This document shows, piece by piece, positions 23,916 through 31,894 of a DNA stretch of 64,000 bases. The notes under the pieces were generated by a model, which was not told the DNA's origin, ran no database searches, and saw only the letters and a program-made list of their open reading frames with translations. Numbering within the stretch: position 1 is the stretch's first letter; each line of letters begins with the position of its first letter. The DNA is taken from positions 186,001-250,000 of the forward strand of contig NZ_CAXPMC010000026.1 of NCBI RefSeq assembly GCF_964218355.1. Reading direction: 5' to 3'. Both the position numbers and the translations under genes were made by a program. Origin of the DNA: Ferrovibrio sp964218355 (lineage in GTDB: Bacteria; Pseudomonadota; Alphaproteobacteria; Ferrovibrionales; Ferrovibrionaceae).

Positions 23916-24707
23916 GTGAAAGTCATCTTCCTGGATATTGACGGCCCCCTGCTATCTCATCGCACGCGATTTCTTCCGCAGAATGCGATTGAATGGTGCA
24001 GGACGAATGTCCCGCCTCTACCGGAGGCGTTTGACCGTCCAATAGGGCCAATCAAAGAGGGAGCTGATCGGATACGTCACTTTGATCCCGTAGCGTGCGA
24101 ATTGTTGCGGCGACTGACTATCGGGCATTCCGCACGCATCGTAATCTCGTCCAGTTGGCAAAAAGTTGGGCGGCGGAACATGGAATTTATTCTGGAGGAG
24201 AATGGGATTCCAGGTGAGTGGCTGCATCCGAAATGGAGGACAGACTTTCGGAAACTGGGTGCTACCCGTGCGCAGGAAATAAGATACTGGCTTGAAGAGG
24301 CCAAAACGCGTGGGGAGCATATCGCAGCTTATGCCGCTATAGATGATGATGTGAGCGTCCTCTCTTTGCCAGGTGGCGTTTTTGTTCCTTATTCGGATGG
24401 CCTTCGTTGGTGCGATTTTTGCTCAGCCTCCGCGGCGTTGGGCGGAGGAGTGCAGATATCCAACTTGGACGTCCGGGATGGAATCTTGACTGCCGATCTT
24501 CATCCCGGCCCGTTGGGTGAAACGGTGATACTAGGGCACGGCCGGTCAGTTCGGAGTTTCGAGTTTGGCCCGATCGAGCCATCCACCGCGCCGGCGCCTC
24601 CTGGCTGCCTTCGATTACACCATAGCCACTATCAGTTGGTGAGAGTGGCCGAGGAATCGCGGTCGGACCCATGTGTCGGACGTGAAGGGTCCATTGACGA
24701 GGACTGA
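23916..24707 (+). CDS. HAD-superfamily protein (HAD domain found with RNA-repair proteins)
   Basis: This 263-residue protein starts with GTG. Motif I is FLDIDGPLL (Asp 7 and Asp 9), motif II is the Ser run in VISSSWQKVG, and motif IV is in AAIDDDVSVL, so the phosphatase-type active site looks intact. The spacing and the WQ after motif II are those of the HAD domain first noted in Swiss-army-knife RNA repair proteins. About 90 C-terminal residues have no clear domain. Its place in a mobile element hints at nucleic-acid end repair or nucleotide dephosphorylation, but the substrate is unknown. Confidence 0.75.
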   Translation: MKVIFLDIDGPLLSHRTRFLPQNAIEWCRTNVPPLPEAFDRPIGPIKEGADRIRHFDPVACELLRRLTIGHSARIVISSSWQKVGRRNMEFILEENGIPGEWLHPKWRTDFRKLGATRAQEIRYWLEEAKTRGEHIAAYAAIDDDVSVLSLPGGVFVPYSDGLRWCDFCSASAALGGGVQISNLDVRDGILTADLHPGPLGETVILGHGRSVRSFEFGPIEPSTAPAPPGCLRLHHSHYQLVRVAEESRSDPCVGREGSIDED

Positions 24708-24997
24708 CGTTCCGATCAGGTAAGGGCAAGTTCTGCTAAACCCCAATAGTAGTTCCGGGGTATTTTCTCGGTATTCCCGGCTTCTCCGAACGCTGGCAAC
24801 TGGGCCGAGGGTCGAGAGCGGCTTTGGGGTGCCCTGGCCTCCGCAATCTTCTCCGCATTGGGATCTGCTACTTTGGCAATCTCGCAAGCCCGCGGTAGCT
24901 GCACTTACGGCATCCCAGCACCTCACCATCTGAGAGAAACCAGGCGTGGATTGCAGAATGGCACTGGCGTAACCGGGCTCACCCGTCAGACCGTCGG

Positions 24998-25261
24998 CTA
25001 TCTGCCTGGCTTTCGTCCCCTCGGCATTGCCTTCGGCCTCGGGGCTCCCGGAACCGGCTCAACGCATAATTCCACCAAGCGAATCTTGAGGACCTTCACC
25101 AGCTTGTCCAGGAACGCCAAAGTAGGGTTCGCCTGACCCCGCTCGACTTTGGCCAAAAAAGAGGATTCCACCTCTGCTGCGCCTGCAAGGTCCTCCAGCG
25201 TCAGGCCGCGATCAACCCGAATTTTCCTTAGATTCCAGCCAACTATTTTTGTCGCATCCAT
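24998..25261 (-). CDS. XRE-family helix-turn-helix regulator (copy 2)
   Basis: This 87-residue paralogue of the protein encoded at 10840-11127 has a Cro/C1 HTH at about residues 6-62 (LRKIRVDRGLTLEDLAGAAE) and a C-terminal PRGRKPGR, an AT-hook-like core. A palindrome with GGTC and GACC arms lies 28-56 bases upstream (25289-25317). It is near the right boundary of the mobile region and may control element maintenance genes. Confidence 0.87.
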   Translation of the reverse strand: MDATKIVGWNLRKIRVDRGLTLEDLAGAAEVESSFLAKVERGQANPTLAFLDKLVKVLKIRLVELCVEPVPGAPRPKAMPRGRKPGR

Positions 25262-25288
25262 AAGTGGAGGCGACCAGCTTGCAAGTGA

Positions 25289-25317
25289 TTATTGTAGGTC
25301 GTAAAAGACCAATAATA
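25289..25317. promoter_or_regulatory. imperfect palindrome upstream of XRE copy 2
   Basis: The arms TTATTG..GGTC and GACC..AATAATA flank a 6-base spacer. It occupies the same position relative to the gene as the palindrome of XRE copy 1 and shares the GGT/ACC inner arms, but the sequence is otherwise different. Confidence 0.45.
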
Positions 25318-25385
25318 TAGTTATGGAACAAATCTGAACGAGCATGCCGGTATCCAGCGGTGGATGGGGCAGACAGGAGGGGGCT

Positions 25386-25922
25386 TTGAAGTCGATTATT
25401 TTGTCGCTGTTATCTATTGTAGCGTTGCCCGTCTACTTCATGCTTAGCATCGGCATCGTCGCTTTGGCTGGTTGGGCCGGTGGGACAACCGGTGCGCTGC
25501 TGGCGATCCCAGCGCTGATATTTGGGCCAGTTCTTTTGCTGTTCAGGTGGGCCGAGGCGCGAGATCGACGATTGTTTAAGCGGCTTAATTTTGAGGCCTC
25601 ACGGAGAGGTCTGGGAATCGATTTCTCCACTGTGAACTCAAGAGATACATGCGCGGTCAGCATCGATGCGACATCGTATCAAATGCTTCTGCTCCAGAAG
25701 CAACACATTGAGATTATCCCTCTTAAAAATATCCGGAACCTCAATTTTCGACACTCTGACAAGAAGCTTGAACTTCTGCTCCGGCAGGTCGAGCGGCCTC
25801 GGGTATTAATCGAATGCTTGGACAATGAGAGCGGAGAAGAGCTCGAGGCGCGCTTAAGGGCGGTATGTGAAGCATACTGGAATACGCACCAAGCTGGGTC
25901 AGCCGCAGTTGCTGATGCCTAA
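25386..25922 (+). CDS. membrane protein, unknown
   Basis: The TTG at 25386 is preceded by AGGAGG at 5 bases and opens directly into a hydrophobic N-terminus. An upstream ATG at 25344 would add 14 unlikely residues. The product (178 residues) has two transmembrane helices (about residues 2-30 and 34-55), then a cytosolic alpha/beta domain of about 120 residues. It is the last gene before the tRNA-Arg fragment. No family recognised. Confidence 0.6.
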   Translation: MKSIILSLLSIVALPVYFMLSIGIVALAGWAGGTTGALLAIPALIFGPVLLLFRWAEARDRRLFKRLNFEASRRGLGIDFSTVNSRDTCAVSIDATSYQMLLLQKQHIEIIPLKNIRNLNFRHSDKKLELLLRQVERPRVLIECLDNESGEELEARLRAVCEAYWNTHQAGSAAVADA

Positions 25923-25984
25923 CTGCCGAGCTTTGTCTGGCTGGGACTTTGGCTGGGACTGGGGGGCCATTCAGGGGCATTCGA

Positions 25985-26007
25985 GGCCCGCTGCCGGGCA
26001 GCGGGCC
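25985..26007. terminator. 10-bp perfect GC-rich hairpin near the element boundary
   Basis: GGCCCGCTGC and GCAGCGGGCC around a CGG loop lie 63 bases downstream of the last element gene and 35 bases before the tRNA fragment. Only a short A/T stretch follows, so termination would be weak. It could also mark the recombination site. Confidence 0.45.
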
Positions 26008-26041
26008 GAATAAAATCAACAACGTAGATATAGAGCCGAAA

Positions 26042-26087
26042 ACTACGAATCTGGGGGTCAGGAGTTCGAATCTCTTCGGGCGCGCCA
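26042..26087 (+). other. 3' half of tRNA-Arg(ACG): attachment site (attR) of the integrative element
   Basis: From the anticodon loop (CTACGAA, ACG at 26045-26047) to the terminal CCA, the sequence folds as the 3' half of an arginine tRNA. It has the anticodon stem 3' arm TCTGG, the variable loop, a T-arm with AGGAG-TTCGAAT-CTCTT, the acceptor 3' arm CGGGCGC, discriminator G and CCA. The 5' half is missing: the bases before the anticodon loop do not pair with TCTGG and there is no GCGCCCG acceptor arm upstream. Such 3' halves are left when an integrase uses a tRNA gene as target. Everything left of here is the element; everything right is chromosome. Confidence 0.85.
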
Positions 26088-26461
26088 TTTTCTCCTCCCT
26101 GTTCGTCCCGCATCCTTATCTGGTTATCTAGGTGTCGCCTTTATAAGGCGGCGCAGGAACGGCTGTTGCCTGTCACGCGGGGCATGACGCCGCATCCGGG
26201 TCGCTGATCGAAGCGCCATCCCGTTCCGTCGTGCTGGCCGGCTGTATTGCCTGCGGTTCTCTCATTCTCCCTGCTTCAGTTGGCAGCCTCGGCAAGCCAC
26301 CCGAGACAGGTTTGGTTCGCTCGCGCCAAACCAATATCAATGGTTCGGCACAGTGAAGCGGCAACATGCTTAAAATCTTGGCTTAATTACTGATTTACTG
26401 GCAATGGCGTCGAGGTTTTCTGGCTTGCGTCATCGAACCATTGCTTTTAGGTTCAATTGTT
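26088..26461. other. chromosomal spacer right of the element
   Basis: No gene or RNA is recognised in these 374 bases. They must contain the promoter of the GntR regulator that follows; no clear operator stands out. Confidence 0.4.
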
Positions 26462-27184
26462 ATGGACAAGAGCCTGCTGCATCCCGACAGTACGGTCGCA
26501 GTCGAACGGGTCGACCGCGGCCTGCGCGAACTGGTGCGCGTCCAGGCCGCGGCGCCGGAACGACCGCTGCCGACGGAGCGCGCCCTCTCCGAACGGTATG
26601 GCGTCAGCCGACGGGTGGTCCGCCAAGTGCTGGCCGGACTGGAAGCCGAGGGCAAGATCTGGCGCCGTCAGGGCAAGGGGACCTTTGTCGGGCCCGCGCC
26701 GGCCGCCTCGGTACCCAATCTGGGCCGGCTGGCCAGCCGCACGAACTTCTATGAAATCATGGAGGTTCGCTTGCATCTCGAGCCGAGCATCGCGCAACTC
26801 GCCGCACAACGGGCCAGCCCCGACCAGATCGCCATGATCCGCAAGCTGGCCGAGCGGCTGGCTGCGCGCAATACCGAGGTCGATGCCTCGACGCTGGAAC
26901 GCTGGGACAGCGCCTTTCACCGCAGCCTCGCCGAAGCGGCCGGCAATCGACTGTTCCTCGACCTGTTTGAGGTGATCGACAAGATCCGCTTCGACCCGCT
27001 GTGGCAGAGCACCCGGGCGCGGGCGCGCACACCGGCAGGGCGCGCCACGTCGGGCCAGCAGCATCTGCAGATTGCCGAAGCCATTGCCCAGCGTGATGCA
27101 GCACGCGCCGCCCTCATCATGCGCCAGCATATCCTGACCCACCAGGAGGCGCTGAACCGGGCGATGAATACCGACGCTGCCTGA
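26462..27184 (+). CDS. GntR-family (FCD domain) transcriptional regulator
   Basis: This protein of about 240 residues has a winged helix at the N-terminus (LPTERALSERYGVSRRVVRQ, then KGTFVG) and an all-helical FCD effector domain (EIMEVRLHLEPSIAQLAA, and ...RQHILTHQEALNRA with ligand/metal His residues). The start is taken as ATG 26462 (MDKSLLHPD) rather than TTG 26441. It precedes, in the same direction, gamma-glutamyltransferase and peptide transporter genes, which it likely regulates in response to an organic or amino acid. Confidence 0.88.
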   Translation: MDKSLLHPDSTVAVERVDRGLRELVRVQAAAPERPLPTERALSERYGVSRRVVRQVLAGLEAEGKIWRRQGKGTFVGPAPAASVPNLGRLASRTNFYEIMEVRLHLEPSIAQLAAQRASPDQIAMIRKLAERLAARNTEVDASTLERWDSAFHRSLAEAAGNRLFLDLFEVIDKIRFDPLWQSTRARARTPAGRATSGQQHLQIAEAIAQRDAARAALIMRQHILTHQEALNRAMNTDAA

Positions 27185-27234
27185 CCGACTACGCCGTTAT
27201 CATCCCCGATGCCCGTTCCAGCACAAGGATTGAC

Positions 27235-29064
27235 ATGACCAGTATCCCGTTTGCCTTCACCACCCGGCCCGAAATCAAGGGGACGTTCGGCGTGGTGTCC
27301 AGCACGCACTGGATTGCATCTTCGGCAGCGATGGGGGTTCTGGAGCGTGGTGGTAACGCCTTCGACGCGGCGGTGGTGGCCGGCTTTGTGCTGCACCTGG
27401 CCGAACCGCATCTGAACGGTCCGGGCGGCGACCTGCCGGCACTGTTGTGGGATGCCCGTCGGGACCGGATCGAGGCACTCTGTGGTCAGGGGCCGGCACC
27501 GCAGCAGGCGACGATCGCACATTTCCGCACGCTGGGGCTCGACCTGATTCCCGGTTCCGGCCTGCTGGCTCCCTGCGTGCCGGGAGCAGTGGATGGCTGG
27601 CTGCTGATGCTGCGTGACTATGGAACGATCAGTGTGACGGAGGCGCTGGCGCCGGCGATCCATTATGCCGCCCGGGGGTGTCCCCTGGTGCCGCGTGTGA
27701 TCGATACCATCGCCACCGTTGAGGCGCTGTTTCGCGAGGAGTGGCCGACATCGGCCGCAGTCTGGCTGCCGCGGGGCGCCTTGCCGAAGGCCTATGACTT
27801 GTTCCGGCAGGAAAGACTGGCCGCCACCTATGTCCGGTTTACCCAGATGGCCGAACAGGCCGGCGGCAGCCGGGAGAAAGGTATCGAAGCTGTGCGCCGT
27901 GCCTGGCGGGAAGGTTTTGTCGCTGAAGCAGTCGATGCCTTCTGCCGCAATACCGAGGCGATGGATTCATCGGGCCGCCGGCACCGCGGGGTGCTGACGG
28001 GTGATGACATGGCCGGCTGGCAGGCGCATATCGAAGCACCGCTGACCTATGATTATCACGGCTGGACGGTGGCGAAATGCGGCCCCTGGAGCCAGGGGCC
28101 GGCTTTTCTTCAGCAGCTGGCATTATTGAAGGGGTTCGATCTCGCGGCCATGCCTGCCGACGGCCCTGATTTTGTGCATGTGGTGACAGAAGCTGCCAAG
28201 CTGGCCTTCGCTGACCGAGAAGCCTGGTACGGCGATCCCGATCATGTCGATGTGCCGATGGATGCGCTGCTGTCGGACTCCTACAATGATGAACGTCGCC
28301 GCCTGATCGGCAGGCAGGCGTCGCTGGAACTGCGACCGGGCAATCCCGCCGGCCTGGGTGCCCGCCTTGCCAGTGTGAAGGCAGGCACCGCGCGAGGGGC
28401 CGGTATCGGAGAGCCGACGGTAGGCCGCCTTGCGGCGAGTGACGGGGCCGTCAGCCGCCGTGGCGCGGTCGGCGGCGATACCTGCCATGTCGATGTGATC
28501 GACCGGTGGGGGAACATGGTGGCGGCCACCCCGTCGGGTGGCTGGCTGCAGAGCTCGCCGGTGATTCCGGAACTCGGGTTCTGTCTTGGCACGCGCGCTC
28601 AGATGTTCTGGCTGGAAGAGGGGCTGCCCAATTCCCTGAAGCCCGGCAAGCGTCCGCGGACCACGTTGTCGCCGTCGATGGCGCTGTATGATGGCCAGCC
28701 GGCCCTTGCATTCGGCACGCCGGGCGGTGACCAGCAGGACCAGTGGTCGCCGCAATTCTTCCTCAAAATCGCGCATCACGGCATGAATCTGCAGGAGGCG
28801 ATTGATTCGCCAGCCTGGCATACCGAGCATTTCCCGAGTTCATTCTATCCGCGTGCGGCGAAACCGGGCCATCTCGGGCTCGAAGCACGCTTTCCGCAGG
28901 CAACGGTCGAAGCGCTGCAGACCCGCGGCCATAAGGTCGAGGTGGGCGGCGACTGGTCGGAAGGCCGGCTCTGTGCAACGGCGACGGATGAAACGTCCGA
29001 AGGCACGCTGTTGCGTGCAGGCGCCAATCCGCGCGGCATGCAAGGCTACGCGGTCGGACGCTGA
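27235..29064 (+). CDS. ggt: gamma-glutamyltransferase family protein
   Basis: This 609-residue Ntn-hydrolase proenzyme family member has GGNAFDAAVVAGFVLHLAEPHLNGPGGD near the N-terminus. The self-cleavage and nucleophile Thr is in VGGDTCHVDVIDRWGN (about residue 415), followed by SGGWLQSSPV and FGTPGGDQQDQWSPQ. It has no signal peptide, so it is probably cytosolic, like the YwrD-type members that act on small gamma-glutamyl or lactam compounds. It begins the operon with DUF1028 and a peptide ABC importer, suggesting use of imported gamma-glutamyl or other short peptides. Confidence 0.9.
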   Translation: MTSIPFAFTTRPEIKGTFGVVSSTHWIASSAAMGVLERGGNAFDAAVVAGFVLHLAEPHLNGPGGDLPALLWDARRDRIEALCGQGPAPQQATIAHFRTLGLDLIPGSGLLAPCVPGAVDGWLLMLRDYGTISVTEALAPAIHYAARGCPLVPRVIDTIATVEALFREEWPTSAAVWLPRGALPKAYDLFRQERLAATYVRFTQMAEQAGGSREKGIEAVRRAWREGFVAEAVDAFCRNTEAMDSSGRRHRGVLTGDDMAGWQAHIEAPLTYDYHGWTVAKCGPWSQGPAFLQQLALLKGFDLAAMPADGPDFVHVVTEAAKLAFADREAWYGDPDHVDVPMDALLSDSYNDERRRLIGRQASLELRPGNPAGLGARLASVKAGTARGAGIGEPTVGRLAASDGAVSRRGAVGGDTCHVDVIDRWGNMVAATPSGGWLQSSPVIPELGFCLGTRAQMFWLEEGLPNSLKPGKRPRTTLSPSMALYDGQPALAFGTPGGDQQDQWSPQFFLKIAHHGMNLQEAIDSPAWHTEHFPSSFYPRAAKPGHLGLEARFPQATVEALQTRGHKVEVGGDWSEGRLCATATDETSEGTLLRAGANPRGMQGYAVGR

Positions 29065-29088
29065 GATAGCGAAACGGGGGCGCGCATC

Positions 29089-29817
29089 ATGACCTGGTCG
29101 ATCGTTGCCCGTGACCCCGCAGATGGCAGCTATGGCGTGGCGGTTGCCTCACGCTTTTTTGCCGTTGGCGCACTCTGTCCGCATATCCGGCCTGGTGCTG
29201 GCGCGCTGTCGACACAAGCCCTGATCAATCCGACCTATGGTCCGCGCGGGCTGGCTTTGCTGAATGCGGGGTACGGTGCCGGCGAGGTTCTGGCGGAAAT
29301 GCTGGCTGGCGATGCCGGCAGGGCGGCACGGCAGCTGCATATTGTTGACCGCCAGGGCCGTGTTGCTGCCCATACCGGTGTGGATTGCATCGGCTGGTGT
29401 GGCCATCGCGGCGACGAGAACCTGTCGGTGGCCGGCAATATGCTGGCCGGGCCCGAGGTGGTCGATGCCACTTTTGCCGCGTTCCGACAGGCGGCCGACC
29501 GGCCCTTTGCCGAACGATTCCTCATGGCCATGCAGGCAGGAGAGGCCGCTGGCGGAGACAAGCGCGGCAGGCAATCTGCCTGTCTGGTGATTCACACCAC
29601 CGAGGAATATCCGGCCCTGTCGCTGAGGGCTGATGACCACGTCAATCCATTGGCCGAACTGCATCGGCTCTACGGCATATCGCGTGGCCGGTTCGCGGCC
29701 TTCATGAGCTTCCTGCCGACCCGGGACAACCCCTGTGGCATTTTCGACCGTGCCGTGATCGAGGCGGAAGTGGCGCGGCGGGAGGCTCTCCTGGCCACCG
29801 AAGGAGGGGGCGTCTGA
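29089..29817 (+). CDS. DUF1028 family protein (Ntn-hydrolase-like)
   Basis: This 242-residue protein opens with MTWSIVARDPADGSYGVAVA, the family signature, with ALSTQALINPTYGPRGLALL and a GNMLAGPEVV segment further on. DUF1028 proteins have an Ntn-hydrolase-like fold and are commonly encoded beside peptidases and peptide transporters, as here. The reaction is not established. It starts 24 bases after ggt and overlaps the next gene by one base. Confidence 0.9.
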   Translation: MTWSIVARDPADGSYGVAVASRFFAVGALCPHIRPGAGALSTQALINPTYGPRGLALLNAGYGAGEVLAEMLAGDAGRAARQLHIVDRQGRVAAHTGVDCIGWCGHRGDENLSVAGNMLAGPEVVDATFAAFRQAADRPFAERFLMAMQAGEAAGGDKRGRQSACLVIHTTEEYPALSLRADDHVNPLAELHRLYGISRGRFAAFMSFLPTRDNPCGIFDRAVIEAEVARREALLATEGGGV

Positions 29818-30782
29818 TGGCGCTGCTGGAGGTCGAGAACCTGCAGACCTGCTTCACAGGCGACCGCGGCGAGATCCGTGCCGTCGATGGTGTGACATTT
29901 TCCGTCGATGCCGGTCGCACGCTGGGCATCGTCGGGGAAAGTGGCTGCGGCAAGTCGGTGACCTCGCTGTCGGTGATGGGTCTGCTGCCGGCCCGGGGGG
30001 CGCGTATCGCCGGCGGCAGTGTAAGGTTCAAGGGCGTCGATCTGCTGGAACTTGCCGAGAGTGCCAGGCGGGATTTGCGCGGTAATCGGCTGGCCATGAT
30101 CTTCCAGGAGCCGTTGACCTCGCTGAACCCGGCCTTCACTATAGGTGACCAGATCATGGAAGGATTGATCCGGCACCGACAGATGAGCCGCACGGCTGCA
30201 CGTGACGCGGCGATCGCAATGCTGCGGCAGGTGCGAATCCCGGCACCGGAACAGCGCGTCGACGATTATCCGCACCAGCTTTCCGGCGGCATGCGGCAGC
30301 GGGCCATGATCGCCATGGCGCTGGCCTGCGGACCGGAGCTGCTGATCGCCGACGAGCCAACCACGGCACTCGATGTCACCGTGCAGGCGCAGATTCTCGA
30401 TCTGCTGCGCGACCTGCAGCGGGACAGCGGCGCGGCTATCCTGCTGATCAGCCATGATCTCGGCGTGATCGCCGAAATGGCGGACGAGGTGGCAGTGATG
30501 TACGCCGGCCGTGTGGTCGAGCAGGCGCCGGTTGCTCGCCTGTTCGAAGCGCCGCAGCATCCCTATACCATCGGTCTGCTGGGTTCGATCCCGCGGCTTG
30601 ATTATGACCAGTTACAGCTTGCTGCCATCGAGGGCAGCGTGCCAGACCCGAGCAATCCCCCGCCTGGCTGCCGGTTCGCGCCCCGCTGCCCGTTTGCCGA
30701 TACGGAATGTCACACGGCACAGCCGGCCCTGCGTGCCATTCAGCCCGGCCATGCCGTGGCCTGTCGGAGGGCGCCGCTATGA
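29817..30782 (+). CDS. peptide/opine-type ABC transporter ATP-binding protein (DppD-like)
   Basis: This 321-residue protein has Walker A GESGCGKS (about 41-48), signature LSGGMRQR (about 158), Walker B LLIADEPTTALD, and the C-terminal Cys-containing oligopeptide domain (FAPRCPFADTECH) typical of DppD/OppD, which can bind an Fe-S cluster. Its start overlaps the stop of DUF1028, and its stop overlaps the next ATPase gene by ATGA. Confidence 0.93.
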   Translation: MALLEVENLQTCFTGDRGEIRAVDGVTFSVDAGRTLGIVGESGCGKSVTSLSVMGLLPARGARIAGGSVRFKGVDLLELAESARRDLRGNRLAMIFQEPLTSLNPAFTIGDQIMEGLIRHRQMSRTAARDAAIAMLRQVRIPAPEQRVDDYPHQLSGGMRQRAMIAMALACGPELLIADEPTTALDVTVQAQILDLLRDLQRDSGAAILLISHDLGVIAEMADEVAVMYAGRVVEQAPVARLFEAPQHPYTIGLLGSIPRLDYDQLQLAAIEGSVPDPSNPPPGCRFAPRCPFADTECHTAQPALRAIQPGHAVACRRAPL

Positions 30783-31861
30783 TACCGCTGCTGGACGTCT
30801 CCGGTCTCAGCAAGCGCTTTGTCGTGCGGTCGAACTGGTACGGGCGGCCGACCCATCATCTCAGTGCCGTGGATGGCATCAGCTTTACCCTGGCGGCCGG
30901 CGAGACGCTGGGGCTGGTCGGCGAAAGTGGCTGCGGTAAATCCACGACCGGCCGGTTGGTGCTGCGGCTTCTGGAACCCAGCGCCGGCACTATCCGTTAT
31001 GATGGCCGCGATATCACGACCCTGGAAGGCAGTTCGCTGCGTGATCTGAGGCGCGAGATGCAGCTGGTGTTTCAGGATCCTTACGCCTCGCTCAATCCGC
31101 GCATGACGGTCGGTGATATCCTGACCGAACCCCTGATGCTGCATGGGCTGGCGCCGCCGGCCATGCGGGGGCAAAGGGTCGCCGATCTGCTTCAGATGGT
31201 CGGATTGTCGCCACAGCATGCCCGCCGGTATCCCCATGAGTTTTCCGGCGGTCAGCGCCAGCGCATAGGTATTGCCCGCGCTCTGGCGGTGGAGCCGAAT
31301 CTGATCGTGGCCGATGAAGCGGTTTCGGCGCTAGACGTGTCAGTACAGGCCCAGGTTCTGAATCTGCTGAAGAACCTGCAGGCCCGACTCGGCATAGCGC
31401 TGATCTTCATCGCGCACGACCTCGCTGTGGTCCGCCACATCGCCGACCGCATCGCCGTTATGTATCTCGGCCGGATTGTCGAGATTGCGCAAACCCGGGC
31501 GCTGTTTGCCGCACCCCGGCATCCCTATACCCGCGCCCTGCTGTCGGCCATTCCGGTGCCGGTGCCTGGTGTACGCCAACAGCGCGAAATGCTGGCCGGA
31601 GATGTGCCGAGCCCGATCAATCCACCGTCCGGCTGCCGGTTCCACACACGCTGCGCATTTGCCACTGACCTGTGCCGGAAGGAGGGGCCCGAATTATCGG
31701 GCGATGGCACGGATCACCAGGTTGCCTGCCACCACTGGGGCGGGCTGCCTGCCGCAGCGCCGCTGCCGTCATCAGGCTCGGGGCCTGAAGCCGAACGGCT
31801 GGCCCGTCTGCAGGCTCAATTTGTCCGTACCGCCGACAATCAAACCAACATGCCGGCCTGA
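30779..31861 (+). CDS. peptide-type ABC transporter ATP-binding protein (DppF-like)
   Basis: This 360-residue protein starts at the ATG of the ATGA overlap at 30779; the frame upstream to 30707 is inside the previous gene. It has Walker A GESGCGKST, Q-loop VFQDPYASLNPR, signature FSGGQRQRIGIARAL, and Walker B LIVADEAVSALD (the usual Pro after DE is Ala). The C-terminal CRFHTRCAFATDLC motif matches the partner ATPase. The two ATPases form the heterodimer of the importer. Confidence 0.93.
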   Translation: MIPLLDVSGLSKRFVVRSNWYGRPTHHLSAVDGISFTLAAGETLGLVGESGCGKSTTGRLVLRLLEPSAGTIRYDGRDITTLEGSSLRDLRREMQLVFQDPYASLNPRMTVGDILTEPLMLHGLAPPAMRGQRVADLLQMVGLSPQHARRYPHEFSGGQRQRIGIARALAVEPNLIVADEAVSALDVSVQAQVLNLLKNLQARLGIALIFIAHDLAVVRHIADRIAVMYLGRIVEIAQTRALFAAPRHPYTRALLSAIPVPVPGVRQQREMLAGDVPSPINPPSGCRFHTRCAFATDLCRKEGPELSGDGTDHQVACHHWGGLPAAAPLPSSGSGPEAERLARLQAQFVRTADNQTNMPA

Positions 31862-31894
31862 AGAATGCCGGAGTCACAGACAGAGGAGAGACAG

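Larger units (their letters stand above)
1..26087. mobile_element. integrative mobilisable element (right part), left end outside the window
   Basis: The right border is the tRNA-Arg 3' fragment. Integrase, excisionase, MobF relaxase and paralogous XRE regulators lie inside, and composition is mosaic. No second tRNA-Arg copy is found down to base 1, so the intact tRNA should be further left and the metal efflux and CtaG genes may be cargo. It is also possible that the left end is somewhere between 4.3 and 18 kb and degenerate. The Tn554-like module would be a nested insertion. Confidence 0.55.

Noticed and set aside
26020..26087. Complete tRNA-Arg gene
   Set aside because: The 5' acceptor and D-arm are absent and the bases 5' of the anticodon loop do not pair with the 3' stem.
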